A DNA stretch of 28,418 bases from Bacillota bacterium (GTDB lineage: Bacteria > Bacillota > Clostridia > Christensenellales > UMGS416), in assembly GCA_023422005.1 (NCBI GenBank), contig JAEZSC010000169.1, positions 1-28,418 of the forward strand, in the 5' to 3' direction. Made by a program: the position numbers and the translations under genes. Within the stretch, counting starts at the first letter, position 1. Every line of letters starts with the position of its first letter. Shown piece by piece: positions 8,613 to 17,285 of the stretch. The notes beneath the pieces were generated by a model that saw only the letters and a program-made list of their open reading frames with translations, made no database searches and was not told the origin of the DNA.

Positions 8613-9524
8613 CTACCATAGACTGGTGTCTGTGAACCGGCGGCTGAGCCAGTTGGCGGACACCAGGAAGAACATGCTGATGACTGAGTTGAAAAGGCCC
8701 ACGGCGGTGCTGTATCCGTAGTTGGCCTCCTGAAGGCCCTTGCGGTAGATGAACGTGGCGATGACGTCTCCGGTAGAATAGGTGTTCTGGTTGTATATCA
8801 GCAGAATTTTCTCAAACCCAACGGAGAAAAGGCTGCCTATTCTCAGGATCAGCAGTATGATGATCGTGGGCATGATTCCCGGAAGGGTGATGTGCCATGT
8901 CTGGCGCAGGCGCCCGGCGCCGTCCAGCACGGCCGCCTCGTAGAGTTCGCTGTTCACACCGCTGATCGCGGCCAGATAGATGATGCTGCCGAAACCGACG
9001 CCTTGCCAGATGTTGGACGCCACATAGATCGTGCGGAACAATTCCGGTTTCATCATCAAGTTTTCTCGTTTGCCCCCAAGAAGCACGATCAGATCATTGA
9101 TGATGCCATCCTTCTGGGTGAAATCCAGCAGTAGGCCGGCCACGACGACGACGGACACGAAATAAGGCAGATAGGTAATGGTCTGCACACTGCGCTTGAA
9201 CCACTTGGTGCCGATCTCATTGAGCAGCAGCGCGAACAGGATGTTGGCCGGGAAGGCGAACAGCAGATCCAGAAAGCTGATGATCAGCGTGTTGCCCGTA
9301 AGCCTCCAGAAGTAGAAGCTTCTGAAGAACTCCATGAAGTTCTTCAGGCCCACCCAGGTGCTGGCAAAGATGCCCTTGGCCGGGTTGAAACGTTGGAACG
9401 CCACGATGACGCCGTACATCGGCGCGTAGCAGAACGTCAGATAGTAAGCAAGAACAGGCAAGAACATCAGGTAGAGCACCCAATGCTGTTTGAAGTCCTT
9501 GACGAAAAGGCTTTTCTTGGCCAT
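8613..9524 (-). CDS. Carbohydrate ABC transporter permease (LplB-type)
   Basis: The 303-aa membrane protein has six predicted helices, beginning with WVLYLMFLPVLAYYLTFCYAP, which is typical of LplB/YteP permeases. The EAA loop is at about 196-220 (YEAAVLDGAG...ITLPGIMP). It partners with the LplC-type permease just downstream. It starts 106 nt after the solute-binding protein gene, and a strong hairpin (9561-9594) lies in that gap. Confidence 0.93.
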   Translation of the reverse strand: MAKKSLFVKDFKQHWVLYLMFLPVLAYYLTFCYAPMYGVIVAFQRFNPAKGIFASTWVGLKNFMEFFRSFYFWRLTGNTLIISFLDLLFAFPANILFALLLNEIGTKWFKRSVQTITYLPYFVSVVVVAGLLLDFTQKDGIINDLIVLLGGKRENLMMKPELFRTIYVASNIWQGVGFGSIIYLAAISGVNSELYEAAVLDGAGRLRQTWHITLPGIMPTIIILLILRIGSLFSVGFEKILLIYNQNTYSTGDVIATFIYRKGLQEANYGYSTAVGLFNSVISMFFLVSANWLSRRFTDTSLW

Positions 9525-9560
9525 GTTCGTTCATTCCTTTTCTATGGATTGTTCTGTGGA

Positions 9561-9594
9561 AAAGGTGGGCGGATTCCATAACCCGCCCACCTTT
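9561..9594 (-). terminator. Hairpin between binding-protein and permease genes (attenuator or mRNA stabiliser)
   Basis: A twelve-pair stem AAAGGTGGGCGG / CCGCCCACCTTT has a ten-base loop. On the minus strand its 3' side ends in TTTTCC, a short T run, so it could partially terminate or protect the upstream message. Its position between an importer's binding protein and its permeases is the classic site for lowering permease expression relative to the binding protein. Confidence 0.7.
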
Positions 9595-9630
9595 GGGCAA
9601 CTTTCTTCTTAAGAGTTGGCGTTTGAAGGA

Positions 9631-11259
9631 TTAGCGGGCATTGTAGCGATCGAACGCCGCCTGCTTGATCTTCAAAGCTTCGCTCAGGTTCATGCTGTTG
9701 ATCGTATCAAGGAACTTCTGGTAGTTGTCCAGAGACTCTTCGCCGATGATGAACTTCACGGTCTGCTCGCCCACATAGGTCGTGATGTCGCCCATGATGG
9801 CGTTGTAGGACTCGCCTTCCTGAGGAGTCATCGTCAGATACGGGGGGATGACAGCGGAACCATCGCCGCTGTTGTGCCACACAAAGGTGCCGTCAACAGC
9901 CTTCTTGGAATAGCTGAACATCTCGCGGTCCCACTGGCGCCAATAGGGGCCCTTGCCCAGGATGAGCTTGTACTGAGCCTTGAAGAAATCCAGACCGTCG
10001 GGGTTCTTGGTCATAAGCTCGGTGTACTGGGGCTTCTTGTCGGCGTCATAGTTGAAGGTCTTGCCCTCGATGCCGTAGTTGCACAGGATGAAACCTTCAT
10101 CGGAGTACTTGTAATCCAGCCACTTCACGGCAGCTTCGGGGTTCTTGCAGGTGGACGTGATGGCGGTGTTGTTCTGCTGGGCGCGATAGTTCTGCTGGCG
10201 GAAGAGAACCTTTTCACCCTTGACCAGCGAAGGATAGGGGCCGGCGACCATCTCGAAGTTGGCGTCGGTGGCCTTCTGCTTCCAGGTGTCCCAGGTCCAG
10301 AAACCGTCGTTCCACATGCCGGCGCGGCCGTTGGTGATGTCCGGGGCCAGGTCGGTCTTGGTGGGGAACTCGGGGTCGATCAGACCTTCCTTGTACCACT
10401 TGTTCATCGTCGTCAGGTACTGCTTGTAGCCGTCCTCGACGGGGCCGAACTTGACGGTGCCGTTATCGTTGTAGAAATTGTTGGTCACGCCATAGGCGCT
10501 GATCAGCAGGTGCGTGCCGGCGAACACGCCGCCTTTTTCCATCAGCAGCGGTGCGGTGGCGCCCATCTGGTCCTTGAAGGCCTTCAGCGTCGTGTAGACC
10601 TCATCCATGGTCTGCGGCACGGGCAGATTGAGCTTGGTCAGCCAATCCTGCCGGTACACGGGGCCCATGTAGGCTTCCTGAGCGCGGTCGTCGATCATGG
10701 AGAAGCACCAGATGTTGCCCGCGTCGGTGCGGGTCTCCTTGACCAGCTCGGGGTCGGAGGTGATCAGCTTCTTGTAGTTGGGCGCGAACTGATCGATCAG
10801 GTCATTGAGCTTAAGATAGATACCGTCCTCAATGGCCTTGTCCGGGCCGCCGGGATAATCCACATAGTATTCATGCGTGATGATGTCAGGCAGATCCTTG
10901 GAGGCCACCAGCACCGTGTACGCCGTGGCGTTCTCGGCAACCGGCGGGTGGATGAACTCGATGTGCACGCCGGTGCGCTTTTCAAGTTCCTTGTAGACCT
11001 CATTCTCGTTTTCGTTGGTCATCATTTCGGCTTCATTGGCCCACATGGGATACCAGTAGGACAATGTAACCTTTTCCTGAGGGGCCGGCGCCGAGGCTTC
11101 CGGGGCGGTCACTTCAGCGGAGGCCTCGGGGGCGGCCGAGGCGGGGGCGGTTGTGGCAGGAGCTGATGCGCCGGGAGCCGTCTGGCATCCGGCCAGCGAA
11201 CCGGCCAGCAGGATGAAAGCGGCGAGCAAGCTTAGGGGTTTCATCCAGGGTCTCTTCAT
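9631..11259 (-). CDS. Extracellular sugar-binding lipoprotein of the ABC importer (LplA-type)
   Basis: The 542-aa solute-binding protein begins with a lipoprotein signal peptide ending in the lipobox LAGC. A low-complexity Ala/Pro/Ser/Glu linker follows and would tether it outside the membrane. The length fits the large LplA/YtcQ group that binds oligosaccharides, rather than the ~420-aa monosaccharide type. Start choice: an in-frame ATG 11 codons upstream is open, but AAAGGAGG lies 7 nt before the ATG at 11259 and the signal peptide begins there. It is the first gene of the operon, and the two permeases follow after a hairpin. The ligand cannot be read from sequence. Confidence 0.93.
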   Translation of the reverse strand: MKRPWMKPLSLLAAFILLAGSLAGCQTAPGASAPATTAPASAAPEASAEVTAPEASAPAPQEKVTLSYWYPMWANEAEMMTNENENEVYKELEKRTGVHIEFIHPPVAENATAYTVLVASKDLPDIITHEYYVDYPGGPDKAIEDGIYLKLNDLIDQFAPNYKKLITSDPELVKETRTDAGNIWCFSMIDDRAQEAYMGPVYRQDWLTKLNLPVPQTMDEVYTTLKAFKDQMGATAPLLMEKGGVFAGTHLLISAYGVTNNFYNDNGTVKFGPVEDGYKQYLTTMNKWYKEGLIDPEFPTKTDLAPDITNGRAGMWNDGFWTWDTWKQKATDANFEMVAGPYPSLVKGEKVLFRQQNYRAQQNNTAITSTCKNPEAAVKWLDYKYSDEGFILCNYGIEGKTFNYDADKKPQYTELMTKNPDGLDFFKAQYKLILGKGPYWRQWDREMFSYSKKAVDGTFVWHNSGDGSAVIPPYLTMTPQEGESYNAIMGDITTYVGEQTVKFIIGEESLDNYQKFLDTINSMNLSEALKIKQAAFDRYNAR

Positions 11260-11280
11260 TTCCAGTCCTCCTTTTTTGTC

Positions 11281-11298
11281 TGCATTGTTCAAAATGCA
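11281..11298 (-). promoter_or_regulatory. Inverted repeat in the leader of the binding-protein gene
   Basis: TGCATT and AATGCA arms of 6 nt are separated by 6 nt, just upstream of the AAAGGAGG site. It could be a regulator site or a small leader hairpin. Nothing ties it to a named protein. Confidence 0.35.
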
Positions 11299-11654
11299 AA
11301 CAGATCATAGCCTGCTCTTATTCAATTGGTATATAGCAAGTTTCAAACTGATTCGCCTTTTCCTTTATTCTGGCCAGAAGTCATAAGGAAAGCTGGGCTT
11401 TCTTGGCGGGTTCTGCCTGTGGCATTGGGCAAGCCCAAGGCGCCGAATTTGCGCCTGTCGGGCCAGGTATCAGCCCGTCGGCATGGGCAAAACCCATGAC
11501 ATCCAAACCACATTTTGGCAAGCTGCACAAAAGCCCAAGCTGCCTACTCAGATCATAACAGAAAGCAGGGGCAAGATGAGTAAAACGTCACATAAATTTT
11601 CTATTTCGCATGTTTATTAACCACATTTAATCGGTTCCGACATCGTACACATGG
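11299..11654. other. Non-coding stretch between the two minus-strand operons
   Basis: I see no credible gene here. Several small palindromes are packed into 11420-11500: TTGGGC/GCCCAA around 11425-11438, GGCGC...GCGCC around 11439-11455, and CATGGG-CAAAA-CCCATG at 11482-11498. They could be operators, a structured leader of the downstream sugar operon, or an interspersed palindromic element. The region from 11570 on is AT-rich. Confidence 0.6.
11318..11346 (-). promoter_or_regulatory. Possible promoter of the sugar operon
   Basis: On the minus strand, TTGAAA (11341-11346) is followed after 17 nt by GAATAA (11318-11323). The -10 is a poor match, so this is only the best candidate in the leader. 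An activator such as the membrane AraC protein would be consistent with a weak core promoter. Confidence 0.25.
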
Positions 11655-11686
11655 AAAAGAGAGTTTTGCAATCATCCAAAACTCTC
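11655..11686 (-). terminator. Terminator of the glycyl-radical operon
   Basis: A ten-pair stem GAGAGTTTTG (11659-11668) / CAAAACTCTC (11677-11686) has an eight-base loop. On the minus strand it is followed by TTTTCC. It lies 28 nt past the stop of the last gene (11714) and separates this operon from the sugar importer operon. Confidence 0.85.
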
Positions 11687-11713
11687 AATGAGAACCCAGA
11701 CCAAGCTTCGGCA

Positions 11714-12808
11714 TCACGCGCGGCTAACGGCATATGTGGATGTTGCGAGGAACTCGGGCGACGGCACGAAGCCCCAGCCCGGTGCGGCAGGCACCGCGGC
11801 GCGGCCCTCGGCGATGTCTATTTGAGGCCCGTAGCTTTCCAGTGCCCATCGGTCGTCCTCGATGCCGCATTCGAGGAAAGGATAGGGATTCTCGATGGAC
11901 GCCATATAATGAAGCCCCATCACGAAGATCGGAGAGCGGTTGGAAGTGTGCGGCGTGACCAGCCGGCCGCGCTGGGCCGCGTACCGGGCGATCCGCAGCG
12001 CGCGGGAAAAGCCGCCGATGTACAGCAGATCGGGCTGGCACACATCCATCACGTGCTCATCAATCATACGCTCCCACATGGTATCGACATAATCCTGCTC
12101 CCCTCCCGCTACCGGCAGGCCGAAGCGGGCGCAACCCTCGCGTACCGCCCTGGTCTGTTCAATCTGCCAATAGGGGCAGGGCTCCTCATACAGGGCGACA
12201 CCCTGGTCATGGAAATACCGACCCATTTCAATCGCTTTCTCCACGGTGTAGTTGCCGTTGACGTCCACGATCAGGTGGGTGCCGGGGATGGCAGTTTTCA
12301 CCACGGCGGCGACCATGTCCTCGGTGCGGTGAGGCCAGAAATCCTGGTTGCGCCCTACGGGGATGCCTGGATGCAGCTTGATCGCGCAGTAACCATATTT
12401 GTCCTGCAGCGCCCGCAGGCGGTCCGCCTCCTCCTGCACCGGCAAATCGCGCTTCATGCTGGAGGCATACAGATCGATGTCGTCACGCTTCTTCCCGGCC
12501 AGTTCGGCGACCGACAGCCCCTGGCGCCGGGCCATCAGATCCCACAAAGCGGTGTCCACGCCGGCTGCCGCCCGCGCCAGGAAAGAGCCGAGGTATTTGT
12601 ACTGCCGCCACATGATTTCATCCGCCACGGCGGTGAAATCCTCAAAGGGCTTCAACGCGACAGAAGCGGCAATCTGGTGCAACACCTGGGCGGTGATGTT
12701 CGCGGCAAACGGAGCGGTCATGCCCCATCCCTGCGCGCCGTCCGAGTCGGTCAAGCGAACAAAGCACAGCATTTCGTTGGCAAACTTTTCGATGCACGAG
12801 ATTTTCAT
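11714..12808 (-). CDS. Enolase-superfamily (mandelate racemase/sugar-acid dehydratase-like) enzyme
   Basis: The 364-aa protein has the two-domain MR/MLE layout. The catalytic lysine segment is K144-L-H146. Likely metal ligands are D182 (VDVNGN), E208 or E209 (YEEP) and E237 (GGEQDY). D260 (QPD) and H287 (TPHTS) supply the His/Asp dyad. The K-x-H pattern differs from the classic K-x-K. Dehydratases of this type turn sugar acids into 2-keto-3-deoxy acids; racemases and cycloisomerases share the fold. It is the last of five genes in the operon, 25 nt after the FAD oxidoreductase. The substrate is unknown, but all the catalytic residues appear present. Confidence 0.9.
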   Translation of the reverse strand: MKISCIEKFANEMLCFVRLTDSDGAQGWGMTAPFAANITAQVLHQIAASVALKPFEDFTAVADEIMWRQYKYLGSFLARAAAGVDTALWDLMARRQGLSVAELAGKKRDDIDLYASSMKRDLPVQEEADRLRALQDKYGYCAIKLHPGIPVGRNQDFWPHRTEDMVAAVVKTAIPGTHLIVDVNGNYTVEKAIEMGRYFHDQGVALYEEPCPYWQIEQTRAVREGCARFGLPVAGGEQDYVDTMWERMIDEHVMDVCQPDLLYIGGFSRALRIARYAAQRGRLVTPHTSNRSPIFVMGLHYMASIENPYPFLECGIEDDRWALESYGPQIDIAEGRAAVPAAPGWGFVPSPEFLATSTYAVSRA

Positions 12809-12833
12809 GGCGATGCCTCCTCTGTCCTGCCGT

Positions 12834-14105
12834 TTAGAGTGGCCGCACCGTACGGCTCTGGCCGATCTCAGCGCCCTGAGCGACCAGGGTTTGCTGCAAA
12901 AGCTTCACGTCCAGCGCCCGGACGCTCGTCTTCGTCTTGGCTGCCAGCGCGCCCGCCGTGCCCGCGGCCTCCCCGAGGGGCAGTATGTGCGCCATAGCCC
13001 GCCAAGACTCGTAGGCGATCTGATCACTGGACATGCAGCGGCCAACCACCAGCAGGTGCTCCGCTTGCTTTGGCAGCAGGCAGCGGTAGGGAATGTCGTA
13101 CCCCTCATGGGTCAGGAAGCGGCGATATCCGTAGTAGTGAATGACGGGATTGACCGCCATGGCAACAGCATCCTCAAACACGCGGCCGGATAGCACATCG
13201 TCACCGGTAATTTTGTAATCCCCCTCGAAAAAGCGCGTCTGGCGGATGCCCAGGAGCACACCGGTATCGGCAACCCGCGGGTCGCCGAAATCGGGATTGT
13301 CCCGCTTCTTGCGTTCCAGATCCTCATACACGGCCAGGCGCGTTTGGATCTCGGCGGCGGTCAGTTCGTCGGCGTCCGCACCGTTGACCGGCCCGGGTGA
13401 TGGTCCCCAGAGCACCATCGAGTCCCCGAACAGGCAACCGCCCTGGGTGGTGTCCGCGGAAAAGCCGGTCACCTTGTACATCAGACAGTCGTTCAGCCGG
13501 GGCGCCTCGTCCCCTTTGACCTGCCAATAGGGGACGCCGGCGCGAAAGGCCACGTCGCCGTCGCCACTGGCGTCGATGACGGTGTGGGCGATCACCGCCT
13601 GGCGGCCGGATTTGTTTTCGATGATGACGCCGGCGACACGCCCGTCATTCACAATCACATCGCTAAAATAGGTGTGAAACAGAATGTGAACGCCGGCCTC
13701 TGTCGCCATCTTCAACGTCACAAACTTGAATTTCTCGGTGTCGAAGGCGTAATTGTAGGAGAGGTCTCCCTTCACATTGGCGTGCTCGGCCGAAGGGTAC
13801 GCGTTGCGCGATTTGACCGCTCCGCCGATCTCAATGAGCCGCAGAATCAATTCCTCGCCGATGCCCTTCATCGTCTGGATGCCGTCGGGCGGCACCTGGT
13901 TGCGGATTCCCACGATGTTGGCCATCAGCGACGCGGTCGCCGTGCCGCCAAAGAACGGAAACCGCTCAATGACCAGCGTCTTTACGCCATTGCGCGCGGC
14001 GGCCACCGCAGCCGACCATCCGGCTGTACCTCCGCCCACTACGACAACGTCGAACTGCCCGTATACCGGTATTTCTCTTGTCGGCTCGACATAGCTGCTC
14101 GGCAT
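12834..14105 (-). CDS. FAD-dependent oxidoreductase (FAD_oxidored family)
   Basis: The 423-aa protein has the FAD-binding Rossmann motif VVVGGGTAGWSAA (residues 21-33), acidic E47 ending the second strand (VIERFP), and FFGGTAT. The second FAD motif is VIDASGDGDVAFRAGVP. Members of this family (with an N-terminal fumarate-reductase-like FAD domain) are found beside sugar and sugar-acid catabolic genes and mostly lack an assigned reaction. AGGAGG lies 9 nt before the ATG. It is the fourth gene in the operon, 13 nt after the glycyl radical enzyme, and probably oxidises a product or substrate of that enzyme. Confidence 0.88.
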   Translation of the reverse strand: MPSSYVEPTREIPVYGQFDVVVVGGGTAGWSAAVAAARNGVKTLVIERFPFFGGTATASLMANIVGIRNQVPPDGIQTMKGIGEELILRLIEIGGAVKSRNAYPSAEHANVKGDLSYNYAFDTEKFKFVTLKMATEAGVHILFHTYFSDVIVNDGRVAGVIIENKSGRQAVIAHTVIDASGDGDVAFRAGVPYWQVKGDEAPRLNDCLMYKVTGFSADTTQGGCLFGDSMVLWGPSPGPVNGADADELTAAEIQTRLAVYEDLERKKRDNPDFGDPRVADTGVLLGIRQTRFFEGDYKITGDDVLSGRVFEDAVAMAVNPVIHYYGYRRFLTHEGYDIPYRCLLPKQAEHLLVVGRCMSSDQIAYESWRAMAHILPLGEAAGTAGALAAKTKTSVRALDVKLLQQTLVAQGAEIGQSRTVRPL

Positions 14106-14118
14106 GGCATTTCCCCTC

Positions 14119-16419
14119 CTAGAATGAATCTTGCTTTGCGATGTGATGGTCCTGCTGCTCCCTGGAGAGCATCGTGAAATAGGCCGACCAGCCGCCCATG
14201 CGTACCCGCAAATCGCGGTATTGCTCAGGATGCGCCTGCGCGCGGCGTAAAACCTCGGTGTCGGCCACCGTCAGCGTGAGCATGTTGCCGCCCAGCGTCA
14301 CAAAGCTCTTTACTACGCCCATCAGCCGGCTCAGGCCTTCCTCGCCGTGCACCTGCCGCGCTGAGAGGCGAAGGTCATTGGGGGATCCGACGGGCAGATC
14401 GGCCATGTCGAAGGCGGCATGGGAGAGGATGGCGCCGGTGACACCCCGCGTGGCCGCGCCTGCCGAGGGGGAAAGATTGCTGCTGACCGCTTCTCCGGAC
14501 AGGCGCCCGTCGGGCGACGCGCCCAGCCCCTCTCCGATGGCGATGTACCATGAAAATGTCCCTGCGCCCGGAAGATACGTGATGCGGGGATACTTGGGGT
14601 TGAGCTGAGAAACCTTGCTCGCGAACGCCTTCAAAAGCCGCGCCCCGGTCTCGTCGGCCTCCTTCTCGTTTCGGCCGTACTTGGGCGCGGCCAACAGCCG
14701 GTTCCTAAGCGCTTCATATCCCTGGAAATTGTGATTAAGCGCGTCGATGAGTTCCGCCATCGTGGCCGAGCGATCCTGGAACACGACCTTTTTGATGGCG
14801 CACAGCGAGTCGATGACATGGGACACCCCTTCGGCGATGAGGCCGTAGGTGACGTACTTCGCGCCGCACTGCGTCATGTCGCCGCCGTTTTCCATGGGTC
14901 CATCCAGCAGTGCCGACAGCAGCGGCACCGGCGCGATGCCATACCGCTGGCCGAAGTCTGCCTCGTTCTTTGCCATCAGGCCTTCGACCTCGTAATACAG
15001 CTGCCCAAGGAACGCCTCATAGACGGCTTCATAGCTGTCAAAGCGTGTGGGATCGCCGGGATCGGGCGCTTCCTGCTTGCCGTCCATTCGGCTCCTGCCC
15101 CGGTTGAGCGCCCATTCCAGGCAGCGCAGCATGTTAAACCGGTCGAAATAAAAGTCGTTGCGACCGGCCAGTATGACCTCCCAGCACCCATCGTTGGTAT
15201 AGTCACGGGCGTCTTCCATCGGGATGCCCCATTTTGCCAGCGCCGGGATGATCGCCTCGTCGTTGAAAAACGCCGGCAGGCCACCGCCTTCCCGGAGAAC
15301 CTCGCAGCTGCGCCGCAGCAGCGGCTCGGGGGTGCCGGCGTGCAGGCGAATCGTCAGGCACGGATTGGTCATGCGGTTCTTTTCGAACGCGTCCAGGCAC
15401 ATCATCGTGACCGGGTTGCTGGCGTCCGTGCCATCCTCCGGCTTTACCCCGCCGATGATGACATTCTGCAGCCAGTGGTTGGTCGAGTCGATGCCGTCGC
15501 GCAGGTTGGTACGCTGCGTGCTGTGCGCAAAAGGGGAACGCTTGGCCCATGCCGCCTCATCGCGCGCCCGCGCCGCCTCAAAGTCGGCATTGGCGCGCGG
15601 GATGCTGTTATCGATGGAACGCTCGTTAAATTTGAGGAAGAAACAATCCACCAGCTCCGCCGCCTGCTCCAGCGTAATCGCTCCCCGCTGCAGGTCCGCG
15701 GCCAGATAGGGGCCTACATGCTGATCGAAACGCCCGATGGCCAAACCGTTTCCCGTGAGCTGGAAGGCCAGGTGTGTAAGCCATATGGAGGCGACAGCCT
15801 GGCGGAAACTTTTGGCCGGGTGTGCCGGCGCGTGCTCCATATCGTCGGCCATGGCGCGCAATTCGGCGGCCCGCGCGGGGCCTTCGTTCTGCGAAAGCCG
15901 GCGGCACAGCGCGGCGTGGCGCGCGGCGAAGGCGGCGAGCGCCTCCATCACGATTTCACACGCCCTGTAAAACGCGCGGCTCTCCTCTTTGCGCGCCGCC
16001 TGGCCCATGGCGATCGCGTCATCCCGTACTCCCAGCGCGCCCTTATGCAAAAGCTTTGGATAGGACGGCACAATGTGCCCGACGATTGACCACACCGACA
16101 GCCCATATGCTGCTGCCGCTTCCTTCTCCGCCGCGGTGGCGTAATCCGGCAGCGCGCCGCCCACGATGACATCGCTGTGCGGCAGCACAAAGCTGCCGGC
16201 TATCAGCTGGTCCGGCCATAGCGCGATGGGCGCGTCGGCCAGCTTCTTTTTCACCGCCAGGGCATTGCGGACGATCAGCGGCTCCCGTTCAACGCCCGGA
16301 TATTCCTCCCAAATGGTTCCGACGTCCTTCCAGGCGCGCTTGGGCCGGAGCATGCTCTCCATGATGCTCTCTCTGAGCCTGGCTGACCGGCTTTGCATGT
16401 TCTGCGCGACGTCCGACAT
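14119..16419 (-). CDS. Glycyl radical enzyme of unassigned substrate (PFL-like lyase/dehydratase)
   Basis: The 766-aa protein is of usual family length. The active-site loop reads DYTNDG-C412-W-E414, giving the Cys and Glu pair found in dehydratase/lyase members, but with Trp where GCVE members have Val. The C-terminal radical loop is R740-M-G-G743-W, followed by SAYFTMLSREQQ, so G743 is the expected radical site. Members abstract hydrogen via the Cys thiyl radical and cleave C-O, C-N, C-S or C-C bonds. It needs activation by the radical SAM protein encoded 34 nt upstream. I do not recognise a characterised subfamily. The ribosome site (GGGAATG) is weak, and M8 is an alternative start. Confidence 0.93.
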   Translation of the reverse strand: MSDVAQNMQSRSARLRESIMESMLRPKRAWKDVGTIWEEYPGVEREPLIVRNALAVKKKLADAPIALWPDQLIAGSFVLPHSDVIVGGALPDYATAAEKEAAAAYGLSVWSIVGHIVPSYPKLLHKGALGVRDDAIAMGQAARKEESRAFYRACEIVMEALAAFAARHAALCRRLSQNEGPARAAELRAMADDMEHAPAHPAKSFRQAVASIWLTHLAFQLTGNGLAIGRFDQHVGPYLAADLQRGAITLEQAAELVDCFFLKFNERSIDNSIPRANADFEAARARDEAAWAKRSPFAHSTQRTNLRDGIDSTNHWLQNVIIGGVKPEDGTDASNPVTMMCLDAFEKNRMTNPCLTIRLHAGTPEPLLRRSCEVLREGGGLPAFFNDEAIIPALAKWGIPMEDARDYTNDGCWEVILAGRNDFYFDRFNMLRCLEWALNRGRSRMDGKQEAPDPGDPTRFDSYEAVYEAFLGQLYYEVEGLMAKNEADFGQRYGIAPVPLLSALLDGPMENGGDMTQCGAKYVTYGLIAEGVSHVIDSLCAIKKVVFQDRSATMAELIDALNHNFQGYEALRNRLLAAPKYGRNEKEADETGARLLKAFASKVSQLNPKYPRITYLPGAGTFSWYIAIGEGLGASPDGRLSGEAVSSNLSPSAGAATRGVTGAILSHAAFDMADLPVGSPNDLRLSARQVHGEEGLSRLMGVVKSFVTLGGNMLTLTVADTEVLRRAQAHPEQYRDLRVRMGGWSAYFTMLSREQQDHHIAKQDSF

Positions 16420-16453
16420 ACAGCTTCACATTCCCTTCACACTGTTCTTCCCG

Positions 16454-17284
16454 CTATTGAACCGATACCGTCAGCGAGCAGGGCGCGAGCAGGCGCAGCG
16501 CCTCCAGCCGCTCTGCGCTCTGCCGCGGCAATATACCCGGCGCATAAGGGCGGTCCAACCATTCATATTTCGCCGCGGCGGAAATGTTGTAGGGCAGCAG
16601 ATGCACCGTTTGCACGCCGCGCGCCAGGGCCAGCGCGTAGAGCGCCTCAAGGTCCTCGTCCCCGTCGTTATACCCCGGGATGAGCGGCGCCCGCAGCACA
16701 ATCCCCTCGCCGCCGCGCAAACGGGCAAGGCGGGCCAGGTTGCCGAGAATGAGATCATTGTCTGAGCCGGTAAAGCGGCGGTGCTTTTCCTGCGTCACCG
16801 CCTTTATGTCATAGTAAAACAAGTCGGTATATTGCGACAGGGCGGCCAAATCCGCCCATGAGCCCATGCCGCTGCTCTCGACAACGGTGTGGATGCCCGC
16901 CTGCCGCAGGCCCGCCAGCAGCGCCAGCGCGAAAGCCGGCTGCGCCAGCGGCTCGCCCCCCGAGAGGGTCACCCCGCCGCCGGACGAGTCGAAAAACACC
17001 TTGTCGGGCAGCAGCTCGCCCAACACCTCCGGCGCCTGGACTGCGCGCCCACACAGCGACCATGCGCCGCTGGGACACTTCGCCCCGGCACACTGGGCGC
17101 AATGCCTGCACCGGTCCACAACGCGCAGCGGCTCCGGCGCAAAGGACTGCGATTCCGGGCTGTGACACCACACGCAGCGCAACGGACAGCCCTTCAAATA
17201 GACGACCGCTCGAATCCCCGGCCCGTCATGGGTGGAGAAGTGGTCGATGTCGAAGATCACGCCGGTGGTATCCCGTTCTGTCAT
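16454..17284 (-). CDS. Glycyl-radical enzyme activating enzyme (radical SAM)
   Basis: The 276-aa protein carries the radical SAM cluster motif C33-P-L-R-C37-V-W-C40, preceded by the activase signature STHDGPGIR, and the SAM-binding GGEP at 109-112. Between them is one ferredoxin-like Cys set, C59-x2-C62-x2-C65-x4-C70. Many activases of the dehydratase type carry two such sets, so this insert is short. It would use SAM and an electron donor to form the glycyl radical on the enzyme encoded next (34 nt downstream). It starts 1 nt after the aminotransferase stop. Confidence 0.93.
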   Translation of the reverse strand: MTERDTTGVIFDIDHFSTHDGPGIRAVVYLKGCPLRCVWCHSPESQSFAPEPLRVVDRCRHCAQCAGAKCPSGAWSLCGRAVQAPEVLGELLPDKVFFDSSGGGVTLSGGEPLAQPAFALALLAGLRQAGIHTVVESSGMGSWADLAALSQYTDLFYYDIKAVTQEKHRRFTGSDNDLILGNLARLARLRGGEGIVLRAPLIPGYNDGDEDLEALYALALARGVQTVHLLPYNISAAAKYEWLDRPYAPGILPRQSAERLEALRLLAPCSLTVSVQ

Positions 17285-17285
17285 G

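Noticed and set aside
9616..11166. A 516-codon open frame antisense to the sugar-binding protein gene
   Set aside because: It is the mirror of a GC-rich gene with clear lipoprotein signal, ribosome site and family match. The antisense translation is Val/Gly/His-rich with no recognisable motif.
11343..11528. A small minus-strand gene in the operon gap
   Set aside because: The 61-codon frame overlaps palindromes, has no ribosome site and a Cys/Arg-rich, unpatterned product.
14731..16089. A 452-codon open frame antisense to the glycyl radical enzyme gene
   Set aside because: The opposite strand encodes catalytic Cys and Gly motifs in frame. The antisense product has no motif, and there is no ribosome site.
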